DNA of 22,251 nucleotides. It comes from Tepidiphilus sp. (GTDB lineage: Bacteria > Pseudomonadota > Gammaproteobacteria > Burkholderiales > Rhodocyclaceae). The stretch lies in assembly GCA_028684345.1 (NCBI GenBank), contig JAQUGB010000011.1, positions 1 to 22,251 on the forward strand, read 5' to 3'. Below the pieces are notes generated by a model that saw nothing but the letters and a program-made list of their open reading frames with translations, made no database searches and was not told where the DNA came from. The position numbers and the translations under genes were made by a program. Of this stretch, positions 1 to 7,016 are shown in pieces (within the stretch, counting starts at the first letter, position 1; every line of letters begins with the position of its first letter).

Positions 1-806
1 ACGAAGGCGCGGCGCTGCGACCCTGGGCGGCACTGGCCACGCTCGTCTTCGCCCTGATGGCCCACGCCGGGGCCAACGTGATCAACGATTATCACGATCG
101 CGACACCGACGGACTCAATCACGACCGGCTCTATCCCTTCACCGGCGGCTCGCGTTTCATCCAGAACGAGGTGCTCACGGCGCGCGAAACCGCCTGGCTC
201 GGCTACGGAGCGCTCGCCCTGGTGGTGCCGGCAGGGCTCGCGCTCGCCCTCACCAGCGGACCGCTGCTCGTTCCCATCGGCCTTGCAGGGCTATTCCTCG
301 GCTGGGCTTATTCCGCGCCCCCGTTGCGGCTTGCCGGCCGGGGGCTGGGGGAAATCGCCATTACCGCGGCCTGGTTGCTGGTGATCGTCGGCACGCACTA
401 CGTCCAGATCGGCCATCTTTCGGTCGTGCCCGCCTTCGTGGGGCTGCCGTATGCGCTCCTGGTCGCAGCCATCCTCTACGTCAATCAATTCCCCGACGCC
501 AAGGCGGATGCGGCTGCCGGCAAGCGCACGCTGGTCGTGCGACTCGGTCCCGAGCGTGCCGCCCGCGGCCTGTCCCTGCTGGGTCTGTATGCCGGCGGCT
601 GGCACCTCGGCCTGATCGGGGCCGGAGGATTGCCCCCCCTCGCGCTCGGCGCATTGTTGCCGCTGCTCGCCCTCATTCCAGCCACGGACCATTTGAAAAA
701 GCATGCCGGCGAGCCGGCAAGACTGCGTCCGGCCATCACCCGCACGCTTGCCGCCACCATCGGCTACGGAATCGCGCTCACCCTCATCCTGTGGATTTCG
801 ACATGA
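1..806 (+). CDS. UbiA-family (MenA-like) prenyltransferase, 5' partial
   Basis: Integral membrane prenyltransferase that would attach an isoprenoid chain to an aromatic acceptor. The frame is open to the window edge (codons run from base 3), so the N-terminus is missing and about 267 residues are visible. The first Asp motif is NDYHDRDTD (around 90-116). The second is the DAKAD...AGKRTL segment (around 496-530), which in this superfamily binds Mg-prenyl diphosphate. GWAYSAPPLRL is the typical loop before a conserved GE. The rest is a series of hydrophobic helices. The NDYxDRDTD/GKRTL combination resembles MenA more than UbiA, but the acceptor cannot be read from sequence. An internal ATG at 57 falls inside the helix preceding the first motif and is not a credible start. 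The stop overlaps the ruvA start (ATGA), so translation is probably coupled. Confidence 0.85.
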   Translation, partial: EGAALRPWAALATLVFALMAHAGANVINDYHDRDTDGLNHDRLYPFTGGSRFIQNEVLTARETAWLGYGALALVVPAGLALALTSGPLLVPIGLAGLFLGWAYSAPPLRLAGRGLGEIAITAAWLLVIVGTHYVQIGHLSVVPAFVGLPYALLVAAILYVNQFPDAKADAAAGKRTLVVRLGPERAARGLSLLGLYAGGWHLGLIGAGGLPPLALGALLPLLALIPATDHLKKHAGEPARLRPAITRTLAATIGYGIALTLILWIST

Positions 807-1417
807 TCGGACTCGTGCGCGGCATCGTCCGCGAAAAAGCCCCGCCGCTGATCCTCGTCGACACTGGCCCCCTCGGCTACGAGCTGCTCGTGCCCATGAG
901 CACCTTCTACACCCTGCCGGCGATCGGGCAGGAAGTGATGCTGCGCACGCATCTCCTGGTGCGCGAGGACGAACACCAGCTCTATGGCTTTGCCACGGAA
1001 GAAGAGCGCCACGCCTTCCGTCAGCTCATTCGCATCGCCGGCATCGGCGCCCGTACGGCGCTCGCCATCCTCTCGGGCCTGAGCGTGCGCGAGCTGCGCG
1101 AAGCCGTATTGCTGCAAGACGGCGGTCGGCTCGTCAAAATTCCCGGCATCGGCAAGAAGACCGCCGAACGCCTGCTGCTCGAACTCAAGGACAAGACGGG
1201 AGCGCTGCAGCCCGGCGGCACGACCCCATCGACCGGGGCCGGTTCGATCGGCGCCTGCACAGCAGAAGAGACCGTGCGCACCGAGATCGTCGCCGCACTC
1301 TTGGCGCTGGGTTACTCCGAGCGCGAGGCGCTGCGCGCCGTGGCAGAGCTTCCGCCGCAGACCGACACGGCCTCCGGCATACGGCTCGCGCTCAAGGCCT
1401 TGGCGCCGGTGGGTTAG
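803..1417 (+). CDS. ruvA: Holliday junction branch migration protein RuvA
   Basis: DNA-binding subunit of the RuvAB complex; RuvA tetramers hold the four-way junction while RuvB hexamers drive branch migration. The protein is 204 aa, the usual length. It opens with MIGLVRGIV, the OB-fold start typical of RuvA. Two helix-hairpin-helix motifs follow, IRIAGIGARTALAIL (about 77-91) and VKIPGIGKKTAERLLLEL (about 111-128). After a flexible linker (about 135-155) comes the small C-terminal domain that contacts RuvB. The ATG at 803 is preferred over the in-frame GTG at 791 because it matches the family N-terminus and overlaps the upstream stop by 4 bp. The 3' end overlaps the convergent permease gene by 4 bp, so neither ruvC nor ruvB is adjacent. 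Confidence 0.97.
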   Translation: MIGLVRGIVREKAPPLILVDTGPLGYELLVPMSTFYTLPAIGQEVMLRTHLLVREDEHQLYGFATEEERHAFRQLIRIAGIGARTALAILSGLSVRELREAVLLQDGGRLVKIPGIGKKTAERLLLELKDKTGALQPGGTTPSTGAGSIGACTAEETVRTEIVAALLALGYSEREALRAVAELPPQTDTASGIRLALKALAPVG

Positions 1418-2322
1418 CCAGGAGGGAAAAGCGCCAGCACCATCGCCAAGGCAAGCGGCAGAAAGAGCACCGCGGCCAGGTTGCCGACCAGAACGATGGA
1501 AGCGACCTTGTCCGGTTCTTGGCCATAGCGTTCGGCGAACAGGTAATTGAGCACCGCCGGCGGCAGCGCACCGAAGATCACCAACAGCGCCGACTCGAGC
1601 GGCTCCAGGCGCACCCCCATCAACCGGTAGAGACCGATCATCGCCGCGGCGAGCGCCATGCCCGCGAGGGGGCGGGCCACGGCGACGATCGTCCCCAAAC
1701 GCCAAGCGCGAATGGGCGTCTCGGCCAGGCGCACGCCGAGGCCGAAGAGCATGAGCGGAATCGAAATGTCGCCCAACATCTTGATGGTGGTGAGCAAGGG
1801 CGGCCAAACCGTCCAACCCGCCGCGCCCACGGCAAGCCCGGCGAAAGCGGCCAGCAGCGTGGGCACGCGCCAGAGATGGAACAGCCGGGCACGGCGATCG
1901 AGCAACCACACTCCCAGGCTGAAGTGCAACAAGTTGCTGACGATGAAGAGCACCACCATGGGGGGCAAAGCCACCTCACCAAAGGTCAACAAGGCGAGAG
2001 GCAAGCCGAGATTACCGCAATTGTTGAACATCATCGGAGGGGCGAGCGTCCGCACCTCCTGCCGCAGGTGGCGGGCAAGTCCCCACCCCATCAGCCCCGA
2101 GCCGCACACGAGGACCGCGGCAGCAAGCACGAGGGACAGATACTCCCTGACATCGACATGCCGGCCGGCGAGCGCGGCGAAGACGAGCGCCGGGGTGAAG
2201 ACGTCCATGTTGAGCCGGTTCGCTCCCGAGAGCTCGGGACGGTGGCGCTTGCCAACGACGTAGCCCAGCGCCACCAGGGCGAAGAGGGGGAAGAGGATTT
2301 CGACGATGCGCTGTGCGAGCAC
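1414..2322 (-). CDS. AEC-family (auxin efflux carrier-like) permease
   Basis: Predicted inner-membrane transporter of 302 aa with about ten hydrophobic helices. Family features visible are an N-terminal helix followed by NMDVFTPALVF, the Asn/Gly/Pro-rich NNCGNLGLPLALL at the helix break, GDISIPLMLFGLG in the second half, and LPPAVLNYLFAERYG near the C-terminus. AEC members move organic anions or small metabolites; the substrate here is unknown. The start is a GTG at 2322, with a GAGG about ten bases upstream that overlaps the hslU stop. Only 9 bp separate it from hslU, so it is probably the last gene of the STAS-hslV-hslU transcript. Its 3' end overlaps ruvA tail to tail. Confidence 0.88.
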   Translation of the reverse strand: MLAQRIVEILFPLFALVALGYVVGKRHRPELSGANRLNMDVFTPALVFAALAGRHVDVREYLSLVLAAAVLVCGSGLMGWGLARHLRQEVRTLAPPMMFNNCGNLGLPLALLTFGEVALPPMVVLFIVSNLLHFSLGVWLLDRRARLFHLWRVPTLLAAFAGLAVGAAGWTVWPPLLTTIKMLGDISIPLMLFGLGVRLAETPIRAWRLGTIVAVARPLAGMALAAAMIGLYRLMGVRLEPLESALLVIFGALPPAVLNYLFAERYGQEPDKVASIVLVGNLAAVLFLPLALAMVLALFPPG

Positions 2323-2331
2323 GACCGTGCC

Positions 2332-3657
2332 TCACAGCACGTAGCGTGCCAGATCCTCGTCGCCGGCCAGATCGGCCAGCCGCCCATCGACGTAGGCAGC
2401 ATCGATCACCACCGGCGGCAGCGGCTCCCCTCCGGCACGGAAAGAAACTTCTTCGAGGAGTTTCTCCATCACCGTGTATAGACGCCGCGCACCGATGTTC
2501 TCGACACGCTCGTTCACCGCCCAGGCGATCTCGGCGAGCCGTCGCACACCGTCGGGGGCGAATTCGAGTTCCACCCCGTCGGTGGCCAACAGCGCCCGGT
2601 ACTGCTCCACCAGGCTCGCTTCCGTCTCGGTGAGGATGCGCACGAAGTCGTCTACCGTGAGGCTGTCGAGCTCGACCCGGATGGGGAAGCGCCCCTGCAG
2701 CTCGGGAATGAGGTCGCTCGGTTTGCTCAGGTGGAAAGCGCCCGAAGCGATGAAGAGGATATGGTCGGTGCGCACCATGCCATACTTGGTGGCCACGGTG
2801 GTTCCTTCCACCAACGGTAGCAAGTCGCGCTGCACACCCTGGCGCGAGACGTCGGTCCCCGCCGATTCCTGGCGCGCGGCGATCTTGTCGATCTCGTCGA
2901 GAAAGACGATGCCGTTTTGCTCCACGGCCTGCAGTGCTTCCTGCTTGAGCTCTTCGTCATCGACCAGCTTGGCGGCCTCTTCTTCCGTGAGCACTTCCAT
3001 CGCCTCGCACACCCGCATCTTGCGCGTGCGCCGCTTACCGCTGCCCAGCGTCTGAAAAAGCCCCTGCAGCTGCTGAGTGAGCTCTTCCATGCCCGGCGGG
3101 CCGAAGATCTCGGCGCGCACGGCGGGTGAGACGACCTCGATTTCGATCTCTTTCTCGTCGAGCTGGCCTTCGCGCAGCATCTTGCGGAATTTCTGCCGCG
3201 TGGCGCTCTCGGCGGGCGCCGGCTCGTCGCCGAAGGAGCGCGCCGGCGGCAGCAACACGTCGAGGATGCGATCCTCGGCGGCGTCACGCGCCCGGTCGCG
3301 CACCCGGCGCATGGCCCGTTCCTTGGCCTCTTTCATGGCGATCTCGGCCAGATCACGGATGATGGTGTCGACGTCGCGCCCCACGTAGCCGACCTCGGTG
3401 AATTTCGTCGCCTCGATCTTGATGAAAGGCGCATTGGCAAGGCGCGCGAGCCGCCGTGCGATCTCGGTCTTGCCCACGCCGGTGGGGCCGATCATGAGGA
3501 TGTTCTTGGGCGTGATCTCGTGGCGCAGGGGCTCGGGCACCTGGGCGCGGCGCCAGCGGTTTCTGAGCGCCACGGCCACGGCGCGCTTGGCCTCGTGCTG
3601 GCCGACGATGTACTTGTCGAGTTCCGAGACGATCTCGCGGCAGGTGAGCGGGGTCAT
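2332..3657 (-). CDS. hslU: HslU, ATPase subunit of the HslVU protease
   Basis: AAA+ unfoldase that recognises and threads substrates into the HslV peptidase in the cytoplasm. It is 441 aa, the normal length. The N-terminus SELDKYIVGQHEAKRAVAVA is diagnostic. Walker A is GPTGVGKT (57-64), Walker B lies in GIVFLDEIDKIA, and the variable I domain sits between them. The C-terminus ends in DLARYVL, the tail that inserts into HslV to activate it. The start ATG at 3657 overlaps the hslV stop (ATGA), so the two are translationally coupled in the usual hslV-hslU order. The same frame stays open far upstream, but that stretch lies inside hslV and the STAS gene and is a GC-rich artefact. Confidence 0.98.
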   Translation of the reverse strand: MTPLTCREIVSELDKYIVGQHEAKRAVAVALRNRWRRAQVPEPLRHEITPKNILMIGPTGVGKTEIARRLARLANAPFIKIEATKFTEVGYVGRDVDTIIRDLAEIAMKEAKERAMRRVRDRARDAAEDRILDVLLPPARSFGDEPAPAESATRQKFRKMLREGQLDEKEIEIEVVSPAVRAEIFGPPGMEELTQQLQGLFQTLGSGKRRTRKMRVCEAMEVLTEEEAAKLVDDEELKQEALQAVEQNGIVFLDEIDKIAARQESAGTDVSRQGVQRDLLPLVEGTTVATKYGMVRTDHILFIASGAFHLSKPSDLIPELQGRFPIRVELDSLTVDDFVRILTETEASLVEQYRALLATDGVELEFAPDGVRRLAEIAWAVNERVENIGARRLYTVMEKLLEEVSFRAGGEPLPPVVIDAAYVDGRLADLAGDEDLARYVL

Positions 3658-4190
3658 TCCAGCACCTCGATGACGTGGTTTTGATTGGTGTAGATGCACA
3701 GATCGCCGGCGATGCGCAAGGACTCGGCGACGATCTCGCGCGGCGGCAGCGCGGTGTGGCGCAGCAGCGCCTGGGCCGCGGCCTGGGCATAGGCCCCGCC
3801 CGAGCCGATGGCGACGATCCCCTCCTCGGGTTCGAGCACGTCGCCATTGCCGGTGAGGATGAGGGAGTGGTCGCGGTCGGCCACGGCGAGCATGGCCTCC
3901 AGCCGGCGCAGCATGCGGTCGGTGCGCCAATCCTTGGCGAGCTCGACCGCGGCGCGCAGCAGGTGGCCCTGGTGCTTCTCGAGCTTGGCCTCGAAGCGCT
4001 CGAAGAGGGTGAAGGCATCGGCCGTGGCGCCGGCAAACCCCGCGAGCACCTTGCCGTGATAGAGCGTGCGCACCTTGCGCGCCGTGGCCTTGACGACCAC
4101 GTTGCCCAGAGTGACCTGCCCGTCGCCCCCCAGCGCCACCATGGTGCCGCGGCGCACCGACAGGATCGTGGTGCCGTGATAAGGTTCCAT
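3654..4190 (-). CDS. hslV: HslV, peptidase subunit of the HslVU protease
   Basis: Threonine protease forming the double hexameric core of HslVU. It is 178 aa. MEPYHG precedes TTILSVRRG, so the catalytic N-terminal Thr would be exposed after removal of a six-residue propeptide; E. coli HslV loses only Met. The proteasome-beta fold is evident from GGDGQVTLG, the GFAGATADAFTLFERFEAKLE segment and GSGGAYAQAAAQALL. An excellent Shine-Dalgarno (AAGGAG) sits just upstream of the ATG at 4190. It follows the STAS gene by 15 bp and overlaps hslU by 4 bp. Confidence 0.98.
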   Translation of the reverse strand: MEPYHGTTILSVRRGTMVALGGDGQVTLGNVVVKATARKVRTLYHGKVLAGFAGATADAFTLFERFEAKLEKHQGHLLRAAVELAKDWRTDRMLRRLEAMLAVADRDHSLILTGNGDVLEPEEGIVAIGSGGAYAQAAAQALLRHTALPPREIVAESLRIAGDLCIYTNQNHVIEVLE

Positions 4191-4205
4191 GAGACTCCTT
4201 CGTCG

Positions 4206-5270
4206 TTAATAGACTTTCGTTTGGATCGTGGCGACCTGATCCATGCTCAGCACATCGAAGAGAGCGTTCACCACTTGGCTGACGTTGCGCAGGATCACCT
4301 GCTTGCCTTGCCCCTTGAGCGCGGCGAAGGCATTGTAGAGCATGCCCGCAGCGACGAAATCCACACGACGGAGGTCGCGACAATCGATGATGATGGAGTC
4401 GTGATCGCGGGAATGATTCAGGATCTCCTGTACCAGGTCGCTGATCGAGCGCTCGTCTACGTCTCCCGTCAGCGCCAACTCGCCTTCCGGAACATCGGGC
4501 ACGGCAGAGGCATCGCCGGCAGGAGAGGATTCGGCCCCGACACAGGCCGGATCGCTCATCCATACGGGCGGGATGGCCTCGAAGGTCCCGGCAAAATCGA
4601 CCACCAGCGATTCGGCCCGCTCCATCTGCCCCGCTGCAGTACGCCAAACGATCTCCAACTCCCATAGGGCACGGTCGTCACCTGCCTTGCGGCGCGCTTG
4701 CTCCAGCACCGAAAGGGCGACATCGAGGCGTAGCCATCGAATCTTGACCCCTTTGTCGAGCAATTTTTTTAGCAAGGCCAACAACAAGGCCGCCCCCGAG
4801 GGCTCGATCCGACGCAATCGGGCAGCATCCAGGCGGATTTCCGAGGCTGCCTTGGCCAAGCGCAACAGCCGCTCCTGTAACGGAGCGAACGCAGAAGCAT
4901 CCAGGTTCATGGGCAAGACGACCAGAGGTGCGCCAGGCAGCTTGGATCCATGAGCCTCGCCGTCGTCACCGAGCACGGGGGGAGAGCATCCGAAGTGCAC
5001 GGCGTAGGCCAGCGCCGCCTCCTCGAATCGCTTGCGATCCCCACGAGCAGCGAGCATGTCGAACAGCACCCACCACGCCTCTTTGGGCGCGGCGCTATCG
5101 GCGAGAAAGCGCTCCAGGGTCGAGAGCGCAGAGACCTCGTCCCCTCGCGCCCAATACATCCCCGCCTCCTGCACGGCGTCTCGCCCCATGAACAGGTCTT
5201 CGACTGCCAGGGCCGTCGCGGCCAAGGCGTCCTCTTCGAAGGCGAACGGATCGTCCGGATCGTGGTTCAT
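4206..5270 (-). CDS. STAS-domain protein with two STAS modules and an N-terminal helical region
   Basis: A 354-aa soluble protein that I do not recognise by name. Residues 32-95 form helical hairpins resembling a degenerate TPR (ALSTLERFLADS, WWVLFDMLAARGD). Residues about 115-235 look like a first STAS module, with EPSGAALLLALL at the position of the DSSG phospho-loop. Residues about 262-350 form a clearer second STAS module (GDVDERSISDLV, SIIIDCRDLRRVDFVAAGML), in which the phospho-Ser position appears to be missing. STAS domains act in anti-sigma antagonists, MlaB-like lipid transport and sulfate carriers. No kinase, sigma factor or Mla gene lies nearby, so the role is unknown. The ATG at 5270 is chosen because GGAGGAG lies about ten bases upstream; the frame is open further up but runs into the divergent ybgC region. 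It is probably the first gene of the hslVU operon. Confidence 0.75.
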   Translation of the reverse strand: MNHDPDDPFAFEEDALAATALAVEDLFMGRDAVQEAGMYWARGDEVSALSTLERFLADSAAPKEAWWVLFDMLAARGDRKRFEEAALAYAVHFGCSPPVLGDDGEAHGSKLPGAPLVVLPMNLDASAFAPLQERLLRLAKAASEIRLDAARLRRIEPSGAALLLALLKKLLDKGVKIRWLRLDVALSVLEQARRKAGDDRALWELEIVWRTAAGQMERAESLVVDFAGTFEAIPPVWMSDPACVGAESSPAGDASAVPDVPEGELALTGDVDERSISDLVQEILNHSRDHDSIIIDCRDLRRVDFVAAGMLYNAFAALKGQGKQVILRNVSQVVNALFDVLSMDQVATIQTKVY

Positions 5271-5296
5271 ACCGCAGGGCTCCTCCCGATCTTTGC

Positions 5297-5325
5297 AGTC
5301 TACCTGCAGAATCGTGCCACGCCAA
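5297..5325 (-). promoter_or_regulatory. Candidate sigma70-type promoter for STAS-hslVU-AEC
   Basis: On the minus strand, TTGGCG (5325-5320) and TAGACT (5302-5297) are separated by exactly 17 bp. This places a start site near 5290, about 20 bases before the STAS ATG and upstream of its Shine-Dalgarno. The two hexamers match four of six consensus bases each. It is inferred from spacing and position only. I saw no HrcA or sigma32-like element with confidence. Confidence 0.4.
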
Positions 5326-5428
5326 TCTCCAGAGGCTCGGCGAACGATTTTCCCTGCGGCGCAACCACAGGTTTGCCGACCGCGGCGCTCGGCAATTCTT
5401 TCAAGGGTCTGGCCCCCGGCCGATACGC

Positions 5429-5434
5429 TATAAT
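5429..5434 (+). promoter_or_regulatory. Consensus -10 box (TATAAT) for the ybgC-tol-pal operon
   Basis: A perfect TATAAT stands out in GC-rich sequence, with ten bases between its end and the ybgC ATG. Transcription would start around 5441, leaving a leader of about four bases. No good -35 hexamer occurs at 16-18 bp (the bases there read GGTCTG), so an activator or a non-standard element may be needed. The divergent candidate promoter for the STAS operon lies about 100 bp to the left. Confidence 0.5.
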
Positions 5435-5444
5435 CGGCTTCATC

Positions 5445-5864
5445 ATGGCCCCCTCTGCCCCTGCCGCTGCTCACACGCTCGAGATCCGCGTCTATTACGA
5501 AGACACCGATTGCGCCGGTGTCGTCTATTATGCCAACTATCTCCGTTTTTGCGAGCGCGGGCGCACCGAATTTTTGCGCGCCCTCGGTTTCTCGCAAAGT
5601 CGGCTGATGCGCGAACACGGAATCGGGTTCGTCGTGCATCGGCTGCAGGCGCACTATCGCCACCCGGCACGGCTCGACGACCGGTTACAACTGGTAACCC
5701 GCGTACACGCCTTGGCGCGCGCCAGCATCGTCTTTACACAACGGCTCTGGCGCGATACGCTGCCGATCTTCGACGCCGAGGTCACCGTGGCCTGCGTCGA
5801 TCTGCAGCGTGGCCGGCCAGTCGCGCTTCCAGCCGTCTTACGCACGCAGATCCCCCTTTCCTGA
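5445..5864 (+). CDS. ybgC: YbgC-type acyl-CoA thioesterase of the Tol-Pal cluster
   Basis: Hotdog-fold 4-hydroxybenzoyl-CoA-thioesterase family enzyme that hydrolyses acyl-CoA thioesters near the inner membrane; it is the conserved first gene of tol-pal clusters. It has 139 aa. The signature YYEDTDCAGVVYYANYL spans residues 17-33, with D22 as the likely catalytic Asp and Y29 where many homologues have His. FCERGRTEFLRALGF is the next conserved block. The ATG at 5445 is the only plausible start, since no ATG, GTG or TTG lies just upstream in frame. There is no Shine-Dalgarno before it, and a TATAAT lies ten bases away. tolQ follows after 19 bp. Confidence 0.93.
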   Translation: MAPSAPAAAHTLEIRVYYEDTDCAGVVYYANYLRFCERGRTEFLRALGFSQSRLMREHGIGFVVHRLQAHYRHPARLDDRLQLVTRVHALARASIVFTQRLWRDTLPIFDAEVTVACVDLQRGRPVALPAVLRTQIPLS

Positions 5865-5883
5865 GCCCACCATTCCGTCCACC

Positions 5884-6558
5884 ATGAACGTCACCACCGA
5901 TTTGTCGTTTACCCATCTGGTCCTGCAAGCCAGCGTGCCGGTCCAACTGGTCATGCTCATCCTCGTCCTGTTGTCGGTCATGTCCTGGTACTGGATTTTC
6001 CGCAAGATTTTCCAAGTCCGGCACGCACGCCGACGCACCGATGCCTTCGAGACGAGTTTCTGGCAGGGCAGCGACCTCGAAACGCTCGCGCGCATGACCG
6101 AAACACGCCTCCAACATGCCGGCCCCATGGAGCTCGTCTTCCTTGCCGCATGGCGCGAATTCCTGCGCCAGCGCAGTCGCTCGCTCGACCCTGCGGCCGA
6201 ACTCGAGAGCGTTCGCCGGGCCATGCGCGCTGCCTATCAGCGCGAAATGGACGAACTGGAGGCACACCTGTCCTTCCTCGCCTCCACCGCTTCGGTGGCA
6301 CCCTACATCGGCTTGCTCGGCACGGTCTGGGGCATCATGAACTCCTTCCGCGGCTTGGCGAACATGACTTCGGCCACGCTGTCGCACGTTGCACCGGGCA
6401 TCGCCGAGGCGCTCATCGCCACGGCGATCGGCCTCTTCGCCGCCATTCCCGCAGCGGTGGCCTACAACCACTTCACCCATGACATCGAGCGCCTGTCGGT
6501 ACGCATCGAGACTTTCATGGAAGAACTGACGAACCTGCTGCAACGGCAGCTGCGCTGA
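5884..6558 (+). CDS. tolQ: TolQ, proton-channel subunit of the Tol-Pal system
   Basis: Inner-membrane MotA/TolQ/ExbB-family protein that, with TolR, uses the proton-motive force to energise TolA for outer-membrane constriction at division. It is 224 aa. Three transmembrane segments are visible: about 20-39 (LVMLILVLLSVMSWYWIF), about 133-155 (ASVAPYIGLLGTVWGIM) and about 173-196 (AEALIATAIGLFAAIPAAVA). The second and third carry the small and polar residues lining the channel. The intervening cytoplasmic loop is rich in charged residues. The start at 5884 gives the expected N-terminus, although the Shine-Dalgarno is poor, which fits translation carried over from ybgC. Confidence 0.97.
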   Translation: MNVTTDLSFTHLVLQASVPVQLVMLILVLLSVMSWYWIFRKIFQVRHARRRTDAFETSFWQGSDLETLARMTETRLQHAGPMELVFLAAWREFLRQRSRSLDPAAELESVRRAMRAAYQREMDELEAHLSFLASTASVAPYIGLLGTVWGIMNSFRGLANMTSATLSHVAPGIAEALIATAIGLFAAIPAAVAYNHFTHDIERLSVRIETFMEELTNLLQRQLR

Positions 6559-6574
6559 CGCCGGAGGCATTCCG

Positions 6575-7009
6575 ATGGCCAAACGCAAGTTGATGAACCA
6601 GATGAACGTCGTACCCTACATCGACGTCATGTTGGTGCTCCTGGTAATCTTCATGGTCACCGCCCCCATGATCCAGCTGGGTAACGTCGAGCTGCCCAGC
6701 GTGGGCAATCTGCCTGCGCCGCCCTCGCAAGCGGCGATCGTGATCGTGCGGGCCGACGGCAGCCTTGCGCTCAAGCCGAACCCCGCCGCGCCCGAAAAGA
6801 ACGTCGACGGGCCGACGCTTCTGCGCGAGCTACAGGCGCTCAAAGCCAAGGATCCGAACCTGGCGATCGTCGTGGCCGGAGATCGTCGTGCCACCTACGA
6901 GAAAATCATGGACACACTCGACCGGCTGCGCAACGAAGGCTACACCCGCATCAGCTTGCAGACGAGCAGTTCCCCGCGATCGTCAACCGGGGGCGCCACC
7001 GCGCCCTGA
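6575..7009 (+). CDS. tolR: TolR, ExbD-type subunit of the Tol-Pal motor
   Basis: Partner of TolQ with one transmembrane helix and a periplasmic domain. It is 144 aa. NVVPYIDVMLVLLVIFMVTAP (about 11-31) holds the essential proton-carrying Asp at D17. The periplasmic part has the ExbD/TolR pattern, ending with IVVAGDRRATYEKIMDTL and a strand RISLQT. The C-terminal tail is Ser/Gly/Thr-rich. A strong GGAGG precedes the ATG at 6575, and the gene lies 16 bp after tolQ and 7 bp before tolA. Confidence 0.97.
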   Translation: MAKRKLMNQMNVVPYIDVMLVLLVIFMVTAPMIQLGNVELPSVGNLPAPPSQAAIVIVRADGSLALKPNPAAPEKNVDGPTLLRELQALKAKDPNLAIVVAGDRRATYEKIMDTLDRLRNEGYTRISLQTSSSPRSSTGGATAP

Positions 7010-7016
7010 GCCCCTC

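Noticed and set aside
703..2481. A very long plus-strand open frame running across ruvA and opposite the permease gene
   Set aside because: It overlaps two well-supported genes, its translation is rich in Arg, His and Gly with no domain, and it reflects third-position GC bias.
3658..4665. In-frame upstream extension of hslU on the minus strand
   Set aside because: It would read through all of hslV out of frame. The family N-terminus begins at 3657 and overlaps the hslV stop in the usual way.
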